This document shows positions 53,458 to 61,707 of a stretch of 64,000 bases of DNA, one piece after another. Positions within the stretch are counted from its first letter, which is position 1; the number at the start of each line of letters is the position of its first letter. The notes under the pieces were generated by a model, which was not told the origin of the DNA, ran no database searches, and worked only from the letters and a program-made list of their open reading frames with translations. The DNA comes from JBGSKY01 sp041740995 (GTDB lineage Bacteria > Planctomycetota > Planctomycetia > Pirellulales > Pirellulaceae), in contig JBGSKY010000249.1 of assembly GCA_041740995.1 (NCBI GenBank), positions 18,963 through 82,962 on the forward strand, in the 5' to 3' direction. A program made the position numbers and the translations under genes.

Positions 53458-53795
53458 TGCTCATCGGCGAGATAGCGATCAGCGACTTTCCAAGCTTCAG
53501 AAACTGGCAATCCGATTAGTGCGGAGTTGGTTGTCGTCGCTTCGCGCAGTGATTGCGCAGCTTGGCTTAAATCCAAATATCGAAATTGTATTCTTGCACT
53601 GAAGAACTGTCCTGATTTATGTTCCGCATCAACCGCAACGCGTTGGCGTACGGTTCTCAGGACAACCGGATGCTTACGCGCTTCGGCTGACATACAACTC
53701 GGTAATTTGTTTCGGGACAATTCTTAACAGTAAGCCATGCCGGGACGTAAGGTTCCGGCGTACTTAATTGTTTTGTGGCATTACACCGCACCACT
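53458..53795 (+). pseudogene. decayed fragment of a second pyruvate kinase gene
   Basis: Three blocks match pyk (43162-44637) in the same order but in three different frames. 53458-53491 matches 44111-44144 at 30 of 34 bases (protein LIGEIAISDFP against LSGETAIGDFP). The block from about 53515 reads ISAELVVVASRSDCAAWLKS against IGAKLVVVASRSGGTAWVKS. 53768-53791 matches 44437-44460 at 21 of 24 (LFCGITPH against LFWGITPH). About 145 bases between blocks one and two are deleted, and a roughly 125-bp element interrupts the rest. The functional domain is lost, so this is a relic. Short open frames crossing it on both strands are shadows. Confidence 0.85.
53602..53725. mobile_element. MITE-like insertion with inverted ends inside the pyk relic
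   Basis: The left end AAGAACTGTCCTGA and the complement of the right end, AAGAATTGTCCCGA, agree at twelve of fourteen positions. The pyk similarity resumes immediately after it (GTTCCGGCGTA against GCTCCGGCGTA), which marks the stretch as an insertion. It is too short to encode a transposase. An open frame on the - strand covers it but is probably fortuitous. No clear target duplication is visible. Confidence 0.65.
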
Positions 53796-53831
53796 GGATA
53801 AATGACGCATCAACAATGGTTCCAAACCGAG

Positions 53832-54422
53832 TCATTGTGTGAGTTTTTGGAGCACTTCGATGACGACGTTTCCCGGAACTCGATCGACGACTTGTTTTCC
53901 AACCTTGACGAAAGCAATTTTACCCCCTTTTTCAATGATGATTGTCGTGGGATAAGCCGTTTCATTGGGACTGTTCCATCGCAATTGATACGCGTTGACC
54001 AAACGCATCTTTGGATCAAGCAACAAATTGAAATTTTTGGGCAGCGTTCTTGATTCCATAAACTCTTCAGCATAACCGCTTAAGTTACTCGCCTCGCCGG
54101 GGTAAACGAGCGCAACTTGGGCATCGCTGGCAGCCAATTGCTCGCTGACGTTCATTAGGTCGGCAACTTGCTGTGAGCATATCGGGCATTGGTACCCGGG
54201 ATAGCCTCTTAAAACGACCAAAACGACGGCCGAATTTTTGACTGCATCGGCCAATTCAAAGCGTTCCCCACCGAGCGTCATTAACTCAAAATTTCCTGCC
54301 ACTTGGCCAACGATTGGTGCCTTCGGCTGCGGCATCTTTGTCGGCGCCGAGCAACCAAAGACGATCAGCCCAACGCAAAACGTTAGTGAGAGAAGAATCG
54401 GTCTGCGTGCCATAATATTCAC
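53832..54422 (-). CDS. redoxin-like (AhpC/TSA or thioredoxin-fold) lipoprotein
   Basis: A 196-aa protein with a lipoprotein-type signal (FCVGLIVFGC) and probable lipidated Cys24. ATG codons at 54422 and 54413 are both possible starts. RGYPGYQCPICSQQVADL contains CxxC at the position of redoxin catalytic cysteines; VALVYPGEA and YPTTIIIEKGGKIAFVKVG follow as in peroxiredoxin-like proteins. It probably acts in thiol redox chemistry in the periplasm. It lies between the pyk relic and the Wadjet operon on the minus strand, with 188 bases separating it from jetD. Confidence 0.82.
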   Translation of the reverse strand: MNIMARRPILLSLTFCVGLIVFGCSAPTKMPQPKAPIVGQVAGNFELMTLGGERFELADAVKNSAVVLVVLRGYPGYQCPICSQQVADLMNVSEQLAASDAQVALVYPGEASNLSGYAEEFMESRTLPKNFNLLLDPKMRLVNAYQLRWNSPNETAYPTTIIIEKGGKIAFVKVGKQVVDRVPGNVVIEVLQKLTQ

Positions 54423-54610
54423 CTGGAAGCAATACTACGTTATTGAAGGTGAGCCGCTTGGAGAAGCGAGAAAACTAGCCTTCCCACACTACACTAATCC
54501 AAACCACGTCGAAACTGATGCCCCATTGAATTTCAAAGACCTACTTGCAGTGAGAGTGACTCAGATAACAGAGCTGAAGATTTGTTCAACTTAATGCTTT
54601 GGCTTCAGAA

Positions 54611-55867
54611 TTAGGCCTTCAATAAATTTGCAAAGGCGACGTTGACTTTGGATGGCGGGATCTTTTCTTGCTCGATGCGAGTGTTCGTTTCAAGACAATA
54701 GTGAAATGCGCGAAACTCGGGCGCTGTTAGCAAAGATTCGATAAACGTATTTGGATCTTCTTTTTTGATCTGTTCAAACTCAGGATCTCGCCCTGGTCCG
54801 GCTTCCGCGAGATTCGATTGCAGCGATGTCCAATCCATTAAGACACTTTGGACATTAGGGATCAAATGCCTGAGCCTGGCGAGTATGTGATAGCCGTCAA
54901 TATCCATGTCGCCCCAATAGTAGACGCAATTGTTGGCAAGCCACCGTAATTTTTGCAACCGAGTTACCGCCATCCCTTGGCCGCGAATCGCAAGTCCGCG
55001 TTTCACCAATGGTAGTGTCAGAAGGTTCAGATCGTTTTCAACGATCACTACATTCACTCCGTTGGGCGACAGTTTTGAAATCACTGACAGTGGTAAAGAT
55101 AGCTCGTCAAAGGGCACCCCAATCTCAGCTTGCACAGACGCATCTAAAAAGCGAAGTGCCACATGATTGTCTTTATCGCGCAGGCCAAAGCGACGATAGA
55201 AATCGCTTTCATTGGCGTCGATACCATCGGGCGAAAGTAGAAGGTCAAGCCACTGATGCAAAACCGTTCTGTTGCGTTCGATAAATTTGGTATCGACGGG
55301 CACTGGAATCTGACGCGCAAAGCAATTGGGCGATGGGTTGGCTATGAAAAATTGTGTGACGGCGATCAACCCTCCAACTATGTCTGCATATCGATAGAGC
55401 GTTTGCAAATTGCTCTTAATCCAACTTTCAAGTCCCGGGAAGTGGCAGCGAATTGTATTGATCATTTTGACAGACTCAGCAAACTCCTCAGACTTACCGG
55501 CGAGGCTTAGCAAGTCAAATTCTGTGTCAATCGTCACACCGCAGATAAAATCATTGCTACCGAGAATGCGTTTCGTCTTTCGCTCGCGATGCACCGTATA
55601 ACCCCACCCGCGATTCAATTTTTCCATCGCACCGAGCGCTTGGTCCGACGCAATGAATCGTTTTAAATCGTCCGCGTTACCATCAAAGAAGCCGCGAATT
55701 GCATATGGAAAAAAGGCTTCATGCGTGCCATCGAACCACTGGCGAAGATACTTTGGGTACGCTTTCGCAGCCTTGAGTTCAATTTCTCGCGGAGAAATAT
55801 AGGCCATGTCAAACCATTCAAAACGGCAAAACAAATCGCTGGGTCGGCTGAGACAATCGATCTGCAT
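54611..55867 (-). CDS. jetD: Wadjet defence protein JetD (Toprim nuclease)
   Basis: A 418-aa protein from the ATG at 55867; MAYISPREIELK at 55807 is a likely alternative start, closer to the family N-terminus. The N-terminal half is DUF3322-like (KAYPKYLRQWFDG), and the C-terminal half is the DUF2220/Toprim domain: VVIVENDLNLLTLP supplies the Glu, and CVYYWGDMDIDGYHILARLR the DxD. JetD is the topoisomerase-VI-like nuclease that cuts plasmid DNA in Wadjet. It starts 6 bases after the jetC stop and is the last gene of the operon. Confidence 0.92.
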   Translation of the reverse strand: MQIDCLSRPSDLFCRFEWFDMAYISPREIELKAAKAYPKYLRQWFDGTHEAFFPYAIRGFFDGNADDLKRFIASDQALGAMEKLNRGWGYTVHRERKTKRILGSNDFICGVTIDTEFDLLSLAGKSEEFAESVKMINTIRCHFPGLESWIKSNLQTLYRYADIVGGLIAVTQFFIANPSPNCFARQIPVPVDTKFIERNRTVLHQWLDLLLSPDGIDANESDFYRRFGLRDKDNHVALRFLDASVQAEIGVPFDELSLPLSVISKLSPNGVNVVIVENDLNLLTLPLVKRGLAIRGQGMAVTRLQKLRWLANNCVYYWGDMDIDGYHILARLRHLIPNVQSVLMDWTSLQSNLAEAGPGRDPEFEQIKKEDPNTFIESLLTAPEFRAFHYCLETNTRIEQEKIPPSKVNVAFANLLKA

Positions 55868-55873
55868 CGGTCA

Positions 55874-58800
55874 TCATTTCGCCACAGCCTTCATCTTAGT
55901 TTTCATTTTCTCGACCGGTTCTAACTCGCGAACGACTTCTTCGTATTCTTGAGCGGTCATGCTGTAAAGCCGCGAGATGTGGGTTTTGGAATCTTTGACG
56001 ACCTGCAAGTATCGATCGACGTACGGTTCCGTAATTCGAGCTTTGGCATCTAACGGCGCGACGATCAACAACTGCAAGCCAAATTGCTTGAAGAGTTCTA
56101 ACGCGTATTTCGCATTTTGATCATCGACCTTAGAAAACATTTCATCGACGACAACGAACTGGAAGCGACCTGGCGTTTGGCCGCTAGGGTCGATGTCGAA
56201 TTGGTAGGCTAACGCAGCAACCAAAATGGTAAAAGCGAGCTTGGCTTTTTCGCCGCCGGATTGCCCCGAACTGCCGTCGTAGCAACTGAGCGTCTTGTTT
56301 GATTCTTTCTCGATTTCAGTAGCTGTGAAATCGAACCAGTTTCGGACATCAATGACCTTGTTTCGCCAAGCTGTTTTATCTTTGTCGCTCAACCGTTCAA
56401 CCAGTTTTTGGATACGTAAAAATCGTGCTTCATTGGCTTCGTCGGATTGTTCTAAAGACTCGTCTAAACATTCACGCAGCGAACGGCGAAAGTCATCGAT
56501 CTCGCGATCTTTGACCGCTTTGGGATCCAGCCGCATGAAAGTGCCGCTGCTGTATTCGACTTTTTCCAGAGCGTTGTTGAGCTGCTGGATTTTCTCTTCG
56601 ATCTTCTTTCGTTCACTTCTCAGTTCGGTATTGAAGACGGCGACTTCTTGGCTGACCTGATCGTTTAATCGATCTTTGAACTTGCGTTCGTGCCGTGGCA
56701 AGTCTTCCTTGCGGATTTGTTTCAGTAAATCTAAGAAACTGTCCAGCGATTCAACCGAGGCGACGAGGTCGTTTTTTTCTTCTGTGAATTCACTTAAGAA
56801 TGAGACCATCAAGCGGACCAACCGGCTAGCGAGCTCTTGCAATGGTCTTCGTTGTTCGGCAATTGCGTGGCCGATTTGCTTTTCCCATGCCTGAATGGTC
56901 GGCACGATATTCGTCGCCGAGAGCTCGATCTTACCAAGTGATCTTGCGATCAATTCAAAGCACTTTTCGTGCATCGAAAATTCGTCGCTTTGTTGCGATC
57001 GCTTGACTCGTTCGCTGGCAGACGAAAGGATGTTTTCGGCTTGTTGCACGCTTGAATTCAAGAGCGCTTTATCGCCATGGCGTTCACCAATCTGTCCAAG
57101 AATGTCCTGTTCATCTTGTTCAGCAACGGAAAGCTGTTCTTTTAATCTTTGGATGTCGTCGCTTGATTCTTCAAGCTGTTTCAACTCCAGCTTTAGAGCG
57201 TCAATGCGGCCTTTGTGACGCTGTACGTTGATCAAATCGAAGTCGGTGATCTTCGCGGCCTCTTGAATCGCATGTCTAACTGCCGACAAGTCATCACGAA
57301 CTTGTGAGAGACGCAAAATAGATTGATCGATCGACGCGATATCGTTCTGCAAGTTGCGAATGTGCTCAGCGATTCGGCGTTTTTTCTCAGTGTTGTCCCA
57401 ACCCAAAACGAAAAATCGAGGGTCGACAGTTTTCGAACGGTCATCTTTAGAGTGACGTTCGTTGGCAAATTTGATATGTCGATTGGAGGTCATTGACCAC
57501 TGTCGAGAGTCTTGGAATTCCTCGATCGTCGCGCAACAACGAACATCAAAACGACTTTGGATCTGGCCTCTAACCCATGGCGTAAATTCATGTCGAGGCT
57601 TGAAGTCTAGCTTACGGAAAAGCGACTGCGGATGCTGACGGTCACCACTTGGAGCTGTTGGTTTCTCGCTGTCTTGTGCGACGCAAATATAGTCCAGACG
57701 TTGGCCTTCACCGTAGTTGTCGGTGATGCGATTGTCTTCAACAAAGCGACGGACTCGTGTGTGGTATCGTTCGGGAACCAGCAAACTCAGCGCGAACGAT
57801 TTGAGGACCATTTCAATTGACGCTTCCCACATTCGCTCTTCTGATTGAACGGCCATTAGTTCAGCAGCGAATGGCAATTCGCTTTCGTCAAGGTTCAGCG
57901 CTTTGCAAATATTATTACGAACCGCGGTAAATCGCGCAGGCAGGTTTGTCTTGCGTCGCTCCAAAATGCGAAGCTCCTCGAGCTCCATATCGAGTTGCGC
58001 TTTCAGGCTGCCTCGAGCGCCCACCTCTTGTTCGTAGGTTTGTGTTACGTCTCCAAGTTTCTTGGTCGTGTTTTCACTAACAGTTGTTAGGTGTTCGATT
58101 GCCTTAGCAAATAGCTTTTCATTGCTTACCCGTCCGTTGATTTTGCAGACGGCTAAGTATCGATGATACGAATCGAAATTGTGCTCTTTTTGCTTCAGCT
58201 TTTCTTCCTCGATCATGATCTCCGAAGGAATCTGTTTAAGTCGATCGCCCGACTTGTTTGAAATTTCGTTTTGGATCTCTCGGATTTTTTTGCTGGCCAT
58301 CGTTCGATCGCTTTGAAGTCGAGCTATTTGTGCCAGAACGTTGTCGAGCTTCAGTTTTTGTCGTGCAATCTCGGGCGTGAAAAGCCGAACGATCTCGACT
58401 GACTGGAAAATTGCGCTCGCTGCCAATTGACGCTCCAGTGCATCCAATTGTTCGGCTTGTTGGCGATACTTTAAGCCATGTTTTTCAATCGGATCTAGCA
58501 ACGATTCCGCTTTTCTAGCCCGAACCAATTCCTGATGAGCGAGGCTCAAATCGTTGAAGTGCGTGAGTAACTTTTGAACCTTGTCTTTCCAGTCATGGCC
58601 TTCAAGCATGTGTGATCGAATAAACTCATTTAAACTCTGGATGTTCTTTACCGCGACGGTTTGGTTGAACATGTCCATCGCTTTGCTTTGCATCTTCGTT
58701 CGATGCGTCAGCCAACCATGATATTCAACGTAAGTCTTTGTCGTCTGATAGCCCAGCGATTGAAGGTGATCGCGAACTTCGTCCGACTTGCGAATACCAG

Positions 58801-59290
58801 CCAATGCGTCGCGCATGTCCCGACTGCCATCGGCAATCGCAAAGACCTTGTCATCGGTTCCATCGGCGGCCAGATAAAGCACCTGGCAGAGCGTAAAGGA
58901 TTTGTCGAGCGCTTCATCGTGGAAGACCGCCATGATGCATGAAAGGTGCGTACCTTTGGGGCGTAAATATTGCGCAACGCTGACTTGATTCGCGTCAGCA
59001 GTTCGATCATAGGCACCACGAATGTAGCTCTTCGGGGTCCGTTCGGTTTTCTTCGCCCCGGCTGCAACATTGTAGTTTCGCGTTCTTGCAGGAATTAACA
59101 GGGTTGTGATCGCGTCAACCAAAGTCGACTTGCCGGACCCATTGTGACCGACTAACAACGAGGTCCGACCGTTGGGTTCAAAGCGGAAAATCTGTCCGTC
59201 TTGGCTATCGAAGGTGCCCCAATTGAAGATTTCCAATTGATGCAATCGATAGCCTGGTCGTTCGATTGTCTTATCAAAAAAGTGTTCCAT
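55874..59290 (-). CDS. jetC: Wadjet defence protein JetC (SMC/MukB-like ATPase)
   Basis: A 1138-aa protein. The N-terminal Walker A is LLVGHNGSGKSTLVDAITTL (GHNGSGKST at residues 48-56). Long coiled coils fill the middle, with a hinge-like region around residues 460-640. The C-terminal signature SGQSGGEKAKLAFTILVAAL and Walker B FQFVVVDEMFSKVDDQNAKY complete the ATPase head. It forms a loop-extruding complex with JetA and JetB. It lies nine bases after jetB with AAGGAAA just before the ATG. The length is typical. Confidence 0.94.
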   Translation of the reverse strand: MEHFFDKTIERPGYRLHQLEIFNWGTFDSQDGQIFRFEPNGRTSLLVGHNGSGKSTLVDAITTLLIPARTRNYNVAAGAKKTERTPKSYIRGAYDRTADANQVSVAQYLRPKGTHLSCIMAVFHDEALDKSFTLCQVLYLAADGTDDKVFAIADGSRDMRDALAGIRKSDEVRDHLQSLGYQTTKTYVEYHGWLTHRTKMQSKAMDMFNQTVAVKNIQSLNEFIRSHMLEGHDWKDKVQKLLTHFNDLSLAHQELVRARKAESLLDPIEKHGLKYRQQAEQLDALERQLAASAIFQSVEIVRLFTPEIARQKLKLDNVLAQIARLQSDRTMASKKIREIQNEISNKSGDRLKQIPSEIMIEEEKLKQKEHNFDSYHRYLAVCKINGRVSNEKLFAKAIEHLTTVSENTTKKLGDVTQTYEQEVGARGSLKAQLDMELEELRILERRKTNLPARFTAVRNNICKALNLDESELPFAAELMAVQSEERMWEASIEMVLKSFALSLLVPERYHTRVRRFVEDNRITDNYGEGQRLDYICVAQDSEKPTAPSGDRQHPQSLFRKLDFKPRHEFTPWVRGQIQSRFDVRCCATIEEFQDSRQWSMTSNRHIKFANERHSKDDRSKTVDPRFFVLGWDNTEKKRRIAEHIRNLQNDIASIDQSILRLSQVRDDLSAVRHAIQEAAKITDFDLINVQRHKGRIDALKLELKQLEESSDDIQRLKEQLSVAEQDEQDILGQIGERHGDKALLNSSVQQAENILSSASERVKRSQQSDEFSMHEKCFELIARSLGKIELSATNIVPTIQAWEKQIGHAIAEQRRPLQELASRLVRLMVSFLSEFTEEKNDLVASVESLDSFLDLLKQIRKEDLPRHERKFKDRLNDQVSQEVAVFNTELRSERKKIEEKIQQLNNALEKVEYSSGTFMRLDPKAVKDREIDDFRRSLRECLDESLEQSDEANEARFLRIQKLVERLSDKDKTAWRNKVIDVRNWFDFTATEIEKESNKTLSCYDGSSGQSGGEKAKLAFTILVAALAYQFDIDPSGQTPGRFQFVVVDEMFSKVDDQNAKYALELFKQFGLQLLIVAPLDAKARITEPYVDRYLQVVKDSKTHISRLYSMTAQEYEEVVRELEPVEKMKTKMKAVAK

Positions 59291-59299
59291 TTTCCTTGT

Positions 59300-59899
59300 C
59301 TAATCCTGCTTTTGAATCGAACTGACTTGGTCAGTATTCCTTCGTTCGCGTAAACTTTCGAGTTCTTCGAGCGGTAAACGAGCCTTCAAAATTTTTCGAA
59401 CCTCCCACATTGCGCCGTCGCCTTGTACGGCACGAACGAACTTCAGTTTTTCAAGTTGTCCAAGGACTGTGACAAGCTTCTTTCGCAGTCCAATTTCATC
59501 GCTCTGGGCTGGGAAAAACGTCTTCCAGATGTCTAGCAACTGATCGACATCCACGACGCAACGTTCGTTATCGAGGTCCTCTTCTTCAAACTTGCGGAAC
59601 TCATCTCGTAGCAAGACGCACAGCAAGGTTGCCTCGTAACCCAATCCCGTTTTTCGAAACAACTTGGGCAGTCTTTCGTAGCCATCCGTTCGTTCGCTTT
59701 CATCGAACTGGCGCAAATACGCAAGTCCTTCGGAGCGGTCGATCACTAGCACCAATCCGATTTCCACAAAGTAATCCGTCAGGTCTGACTCATTGCTAAG
59801 CAGAATTGACCATGCTTGTTCATCATCCTCGTACAAAACCCCTTGCAACAAACGCACAGCGGCAATTCCACGTTCGCGAAAGTCAGGCATCTCGCTCAT
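59300..59899 (-). CDS. jetB: Wadjet defence protein JetB (MukE-like, DUF4194)
   Basis: A 199-aa protein of the DUF4194 family: GIAAVRLLQGVLYEDDEQAW, YFVEIGLVLVIDRSEGLAYL and LPKLFRKTGLGYEATLLCVL are characteristic. It is a MukE-like winged-helix subunit bridging JetA and JetC. Its ATG at 59899 overlaps the jetA stop by four bases (ATGA), indicating translational coupling. Confidence 0.92.
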   Translation of the reverse strand: MSEMPDFRERGIAAVRLLQGVLYEDDEQAWSILLSNESDLTDYFVEIGLVLVIDRSEGLAYLRQFDESERTDGYERLPKLFRKTGLGYEATLLCVLLRDEFRKFEEEDLDNERCVVDVDQLLDIWKTFFPAQSDEIGLRKKLVTVLGQLEKLKFVRAVQGDGAMWEVRKILKARLPLEELESLRERRNTDQVSSIQKQD

Positions 59900-61386
59900 G
59901 GTTTAAGCCCTCGGTTTTGGGCAGCAATCCGTCTGGTGAAAGTCACTTTTGGAATCTCATAGGACTGAAGAATAGGTCTGCCATCGGACTGGACTGCTTC
60001 CAATGTAATGTTATCGAATTGTTTTTCGTCGACGCAGTGCCCATCGTCGTGAGCGAGTTGGATATAGCCTAAAACTTCAACGGCGCCGCTACTGGGCGGA
60101 TGAATGTCGAGCAGGTCCGGTAGTGAGGTCTGATCGCATGTCTTGAGCACCGCACTGATGTTCGATCGCATCGATTCCCAATTGAGCAATTGCAATTGAG
60201 CGAGATCGCGGAAGGCGAGCAATCGATCGTCTTCGTCCGGTTGCTTGTTGTTCAACATGATCGTTTCAAATTGTACGGGTGACTCCCAGAACGTTCGCGA
60301 AGCAGCATTTTGAAGATCGAGATCGGTATAGATGTCAACGCCGATATCGAGTGGATCGTCAGCCCGCTGAGCTGCTGCGGTTTGGATTGCACGCAAGACT
60401 TCGGCCAAACGTTGTCGACCGCCACTGGCGCGACTATCGAGCAGGCGACGTAGCGTGTTGCTGAGCCGTCGAGTCGTTCGCAATACTTTTTCAGCTTCAG
60501 CGGCTAGGCTGTCGATCATTCCTTTGAGTCTCAATTTGCCTTCGGTCTGTTCGGCTAGCTCCTCAATCTGGTCGAGCATTCCAATGATCTTTTCCAGCTC
60601 GTCTTGTTTGTTTTGCGACAAAATCAATCGCACAAACTCGTGAAAGCTGACGCCCTGGTCCTCCGACTTCAATCGCTCTTCCGCCTCCAAAGCGAAACCG
60701 AGAATTACGCCGCGCGAGTCGGTCGATTGCGATTGTTGTTTCTGAACATCACGTGTGATGTTTTTGAACGACTCTTCAACGGCTCGAAAATCACCTTGCA
60801 ACGATTTTAGGTCCGAGACGGCGTCGGAAAAACGCTCACGAATTGCCGTCGGAGTATATTTCGAGATGACTTTGCCAGAACGTATCGCTTCTATTTCTTC
60901 GTCGATCTTTTTTCGTTCGGCTTTGAGGTATTCCAAACGGCGTGACGGGTCGTCAGAACCGCGAACCATCAAGTCGGAAAGTGTTTCGATGATTCGTTTC
61001 AGCCGTGATTCGGTTCCGACAAAATTGATGTCGCGATCGAGTAATTCAGTGAGAAATTTCAGCACGCTTTCCGTCGCTGCTGCTAACTGATAAACCGGCT
61101 CTGAATGCTGGATGTCGAAGGTCCGATTGAGCCAACGCTGGTCACCGGTTGACCATTGCGTCAGGTAAGCGTCGGGCTTGTCTCGCATGACGTCAGGCAA
61201 GTTTTCGTGCAAGTTTTCGAGAAACTCAGCCAAACGTTGCTGGAGTATTGCTTGCGGGGAAGCAAGATTTCCGGCGACTTTGAAATGCGAGTTTAGGAAA
61301 TAGGCAATGTACGGCGCGTGTGGCGATCGCAGCAATTTTGCTGAAGGGTGGTTTGCAAAGAACGAAACTAAGCGATCCAGTTTCAC
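59896..61386 (-). CDS. jetA: Wadjet defence protein JetA (MukF-like, DUF3375)
   Basis: I start this at the GTG at 61386, giving 496 aa, because DUF3375 homology begins at once (KLDRLVSFFANHPSAKLLRS) and AAGGA lies about twelve bases upstream. The open frame reaches an ATG at 61578, but its extra 64 residues do not look like the family. ATESVLKFLTELLDRDINFV, GTESRLKRIIETLSDL and AERKKIDEEIEAIRSGK are family landmarks. It is the kleisin-like subunit of the complex. DUF3375 marks type I Wadjet. It is the first gene of the jetABCD operon. Confidence 0.9.
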   Translation of the reverse strand: MKLDRLVSFFANHPSAKLLRSPHAPYIAYFLNSHFKVAGNLASPQAILQQRLAEFLENLHENLPDVMRDKPDAYLTQWSTGDQRWLNRTFDIQHSEPVYQLAAATESVLKFLTELLDRDINFVGTESRLKRIIETLSDLMVRGSDDPSRRLEYLKAERKKIDEEIEAIRSGKVISKYTPTAIRERFSDAVSDLKSLQGDFRAVEESFKNITRDVQKQQSQSTDSRGVILGFALEAEERLKSEDQGVSFHEFVRLILSQNKQDELEKIIGMLDQIEELAEQTEGKLRLKGMIDSLAAEAEKVLRTTRRLSNTLRRLLDSRASGGRQRLAEVLRAIQTAAAQRADDPLDIGVDIYTDLDLQNAASRTFWESPVQFETIMLNNKQPDEDDRLLAFRDLAQLQLLNWESMRSNISAVLKTCDQTSLPDLLDIHPPSSGAVEVLGYIQLAHDDGHCVDEKQFDNITLEAVQSDGRPILQSYEIPKVTFTRRIAAQNRGLKP

Positions 61387-61707
61387 TGCGAAAAATAGTC
61401 CTTTTTGCTGACAAAACCTTGGTAATATGCGCCCCTCTATGATAGTTAGTCGCTGGACTAGATTGGTCAATGGCAACCAAAGTTTTTCCATTACCCAGCG
61501 ATAGAACTTGTATTGGGCAAAATATTCGAAATTGCTGAAATATGCTTGCTTTTTCGCCAAGGTTTTTCTGCTGATCAATTCCGCTATCCTAGACGGGCGG
61601 TGACAAATTTACGTCCTGGCAAATCGGTGTTATGATCGCGGATTGTTCGGAATTCCAGTAACCTCGCTGCATCGATTAACAAAGCCTAGCAACGACTGAT
61701 TAGCTTG
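61387..61707. other. divergent intergenic region between jetA and ruvB
   Basis: If jetA starts at 61386, this 321-base region separates the Wadjet operon from ruvB. It is A/T-richer than the genes. A possible promoter for jetA lies at 61442-61470. Nothing else is recognised. Confidence 0.45.
61442..61470 (-). promoter_or_regulatory. candidate promoter of the jetABCD operon
   Basis: On the - strand TTGACC (61470-61465) and AACTAT (61447-61442) are spaced by 17 bases. The -35 matches consensus at five of six positions, but the -10 at only three. It would place transcription just upstream of the GTG start of jetA at 61386, supporting that start over the upstream ATG. Weak evidence. Confidence 0.3.

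Noticed and set aside
53418..53720. 100-codon - strand frame across the pyk relic and the inserted element
   Set aside because: Its right half is antisense to the inserted element and its left half antisense to pyk-like sequence, so it is most likely fortuitous, although similar frames could recur wherever the element is inserted.
54611..61578. Idea that the four SMC-like genes are a MukBEF chromosome condensin
   Set aside because: The fourth gene is a Toprim nuclease and JetA carries the DUF3375 signature, which fits Wadjet and not MukBEF.
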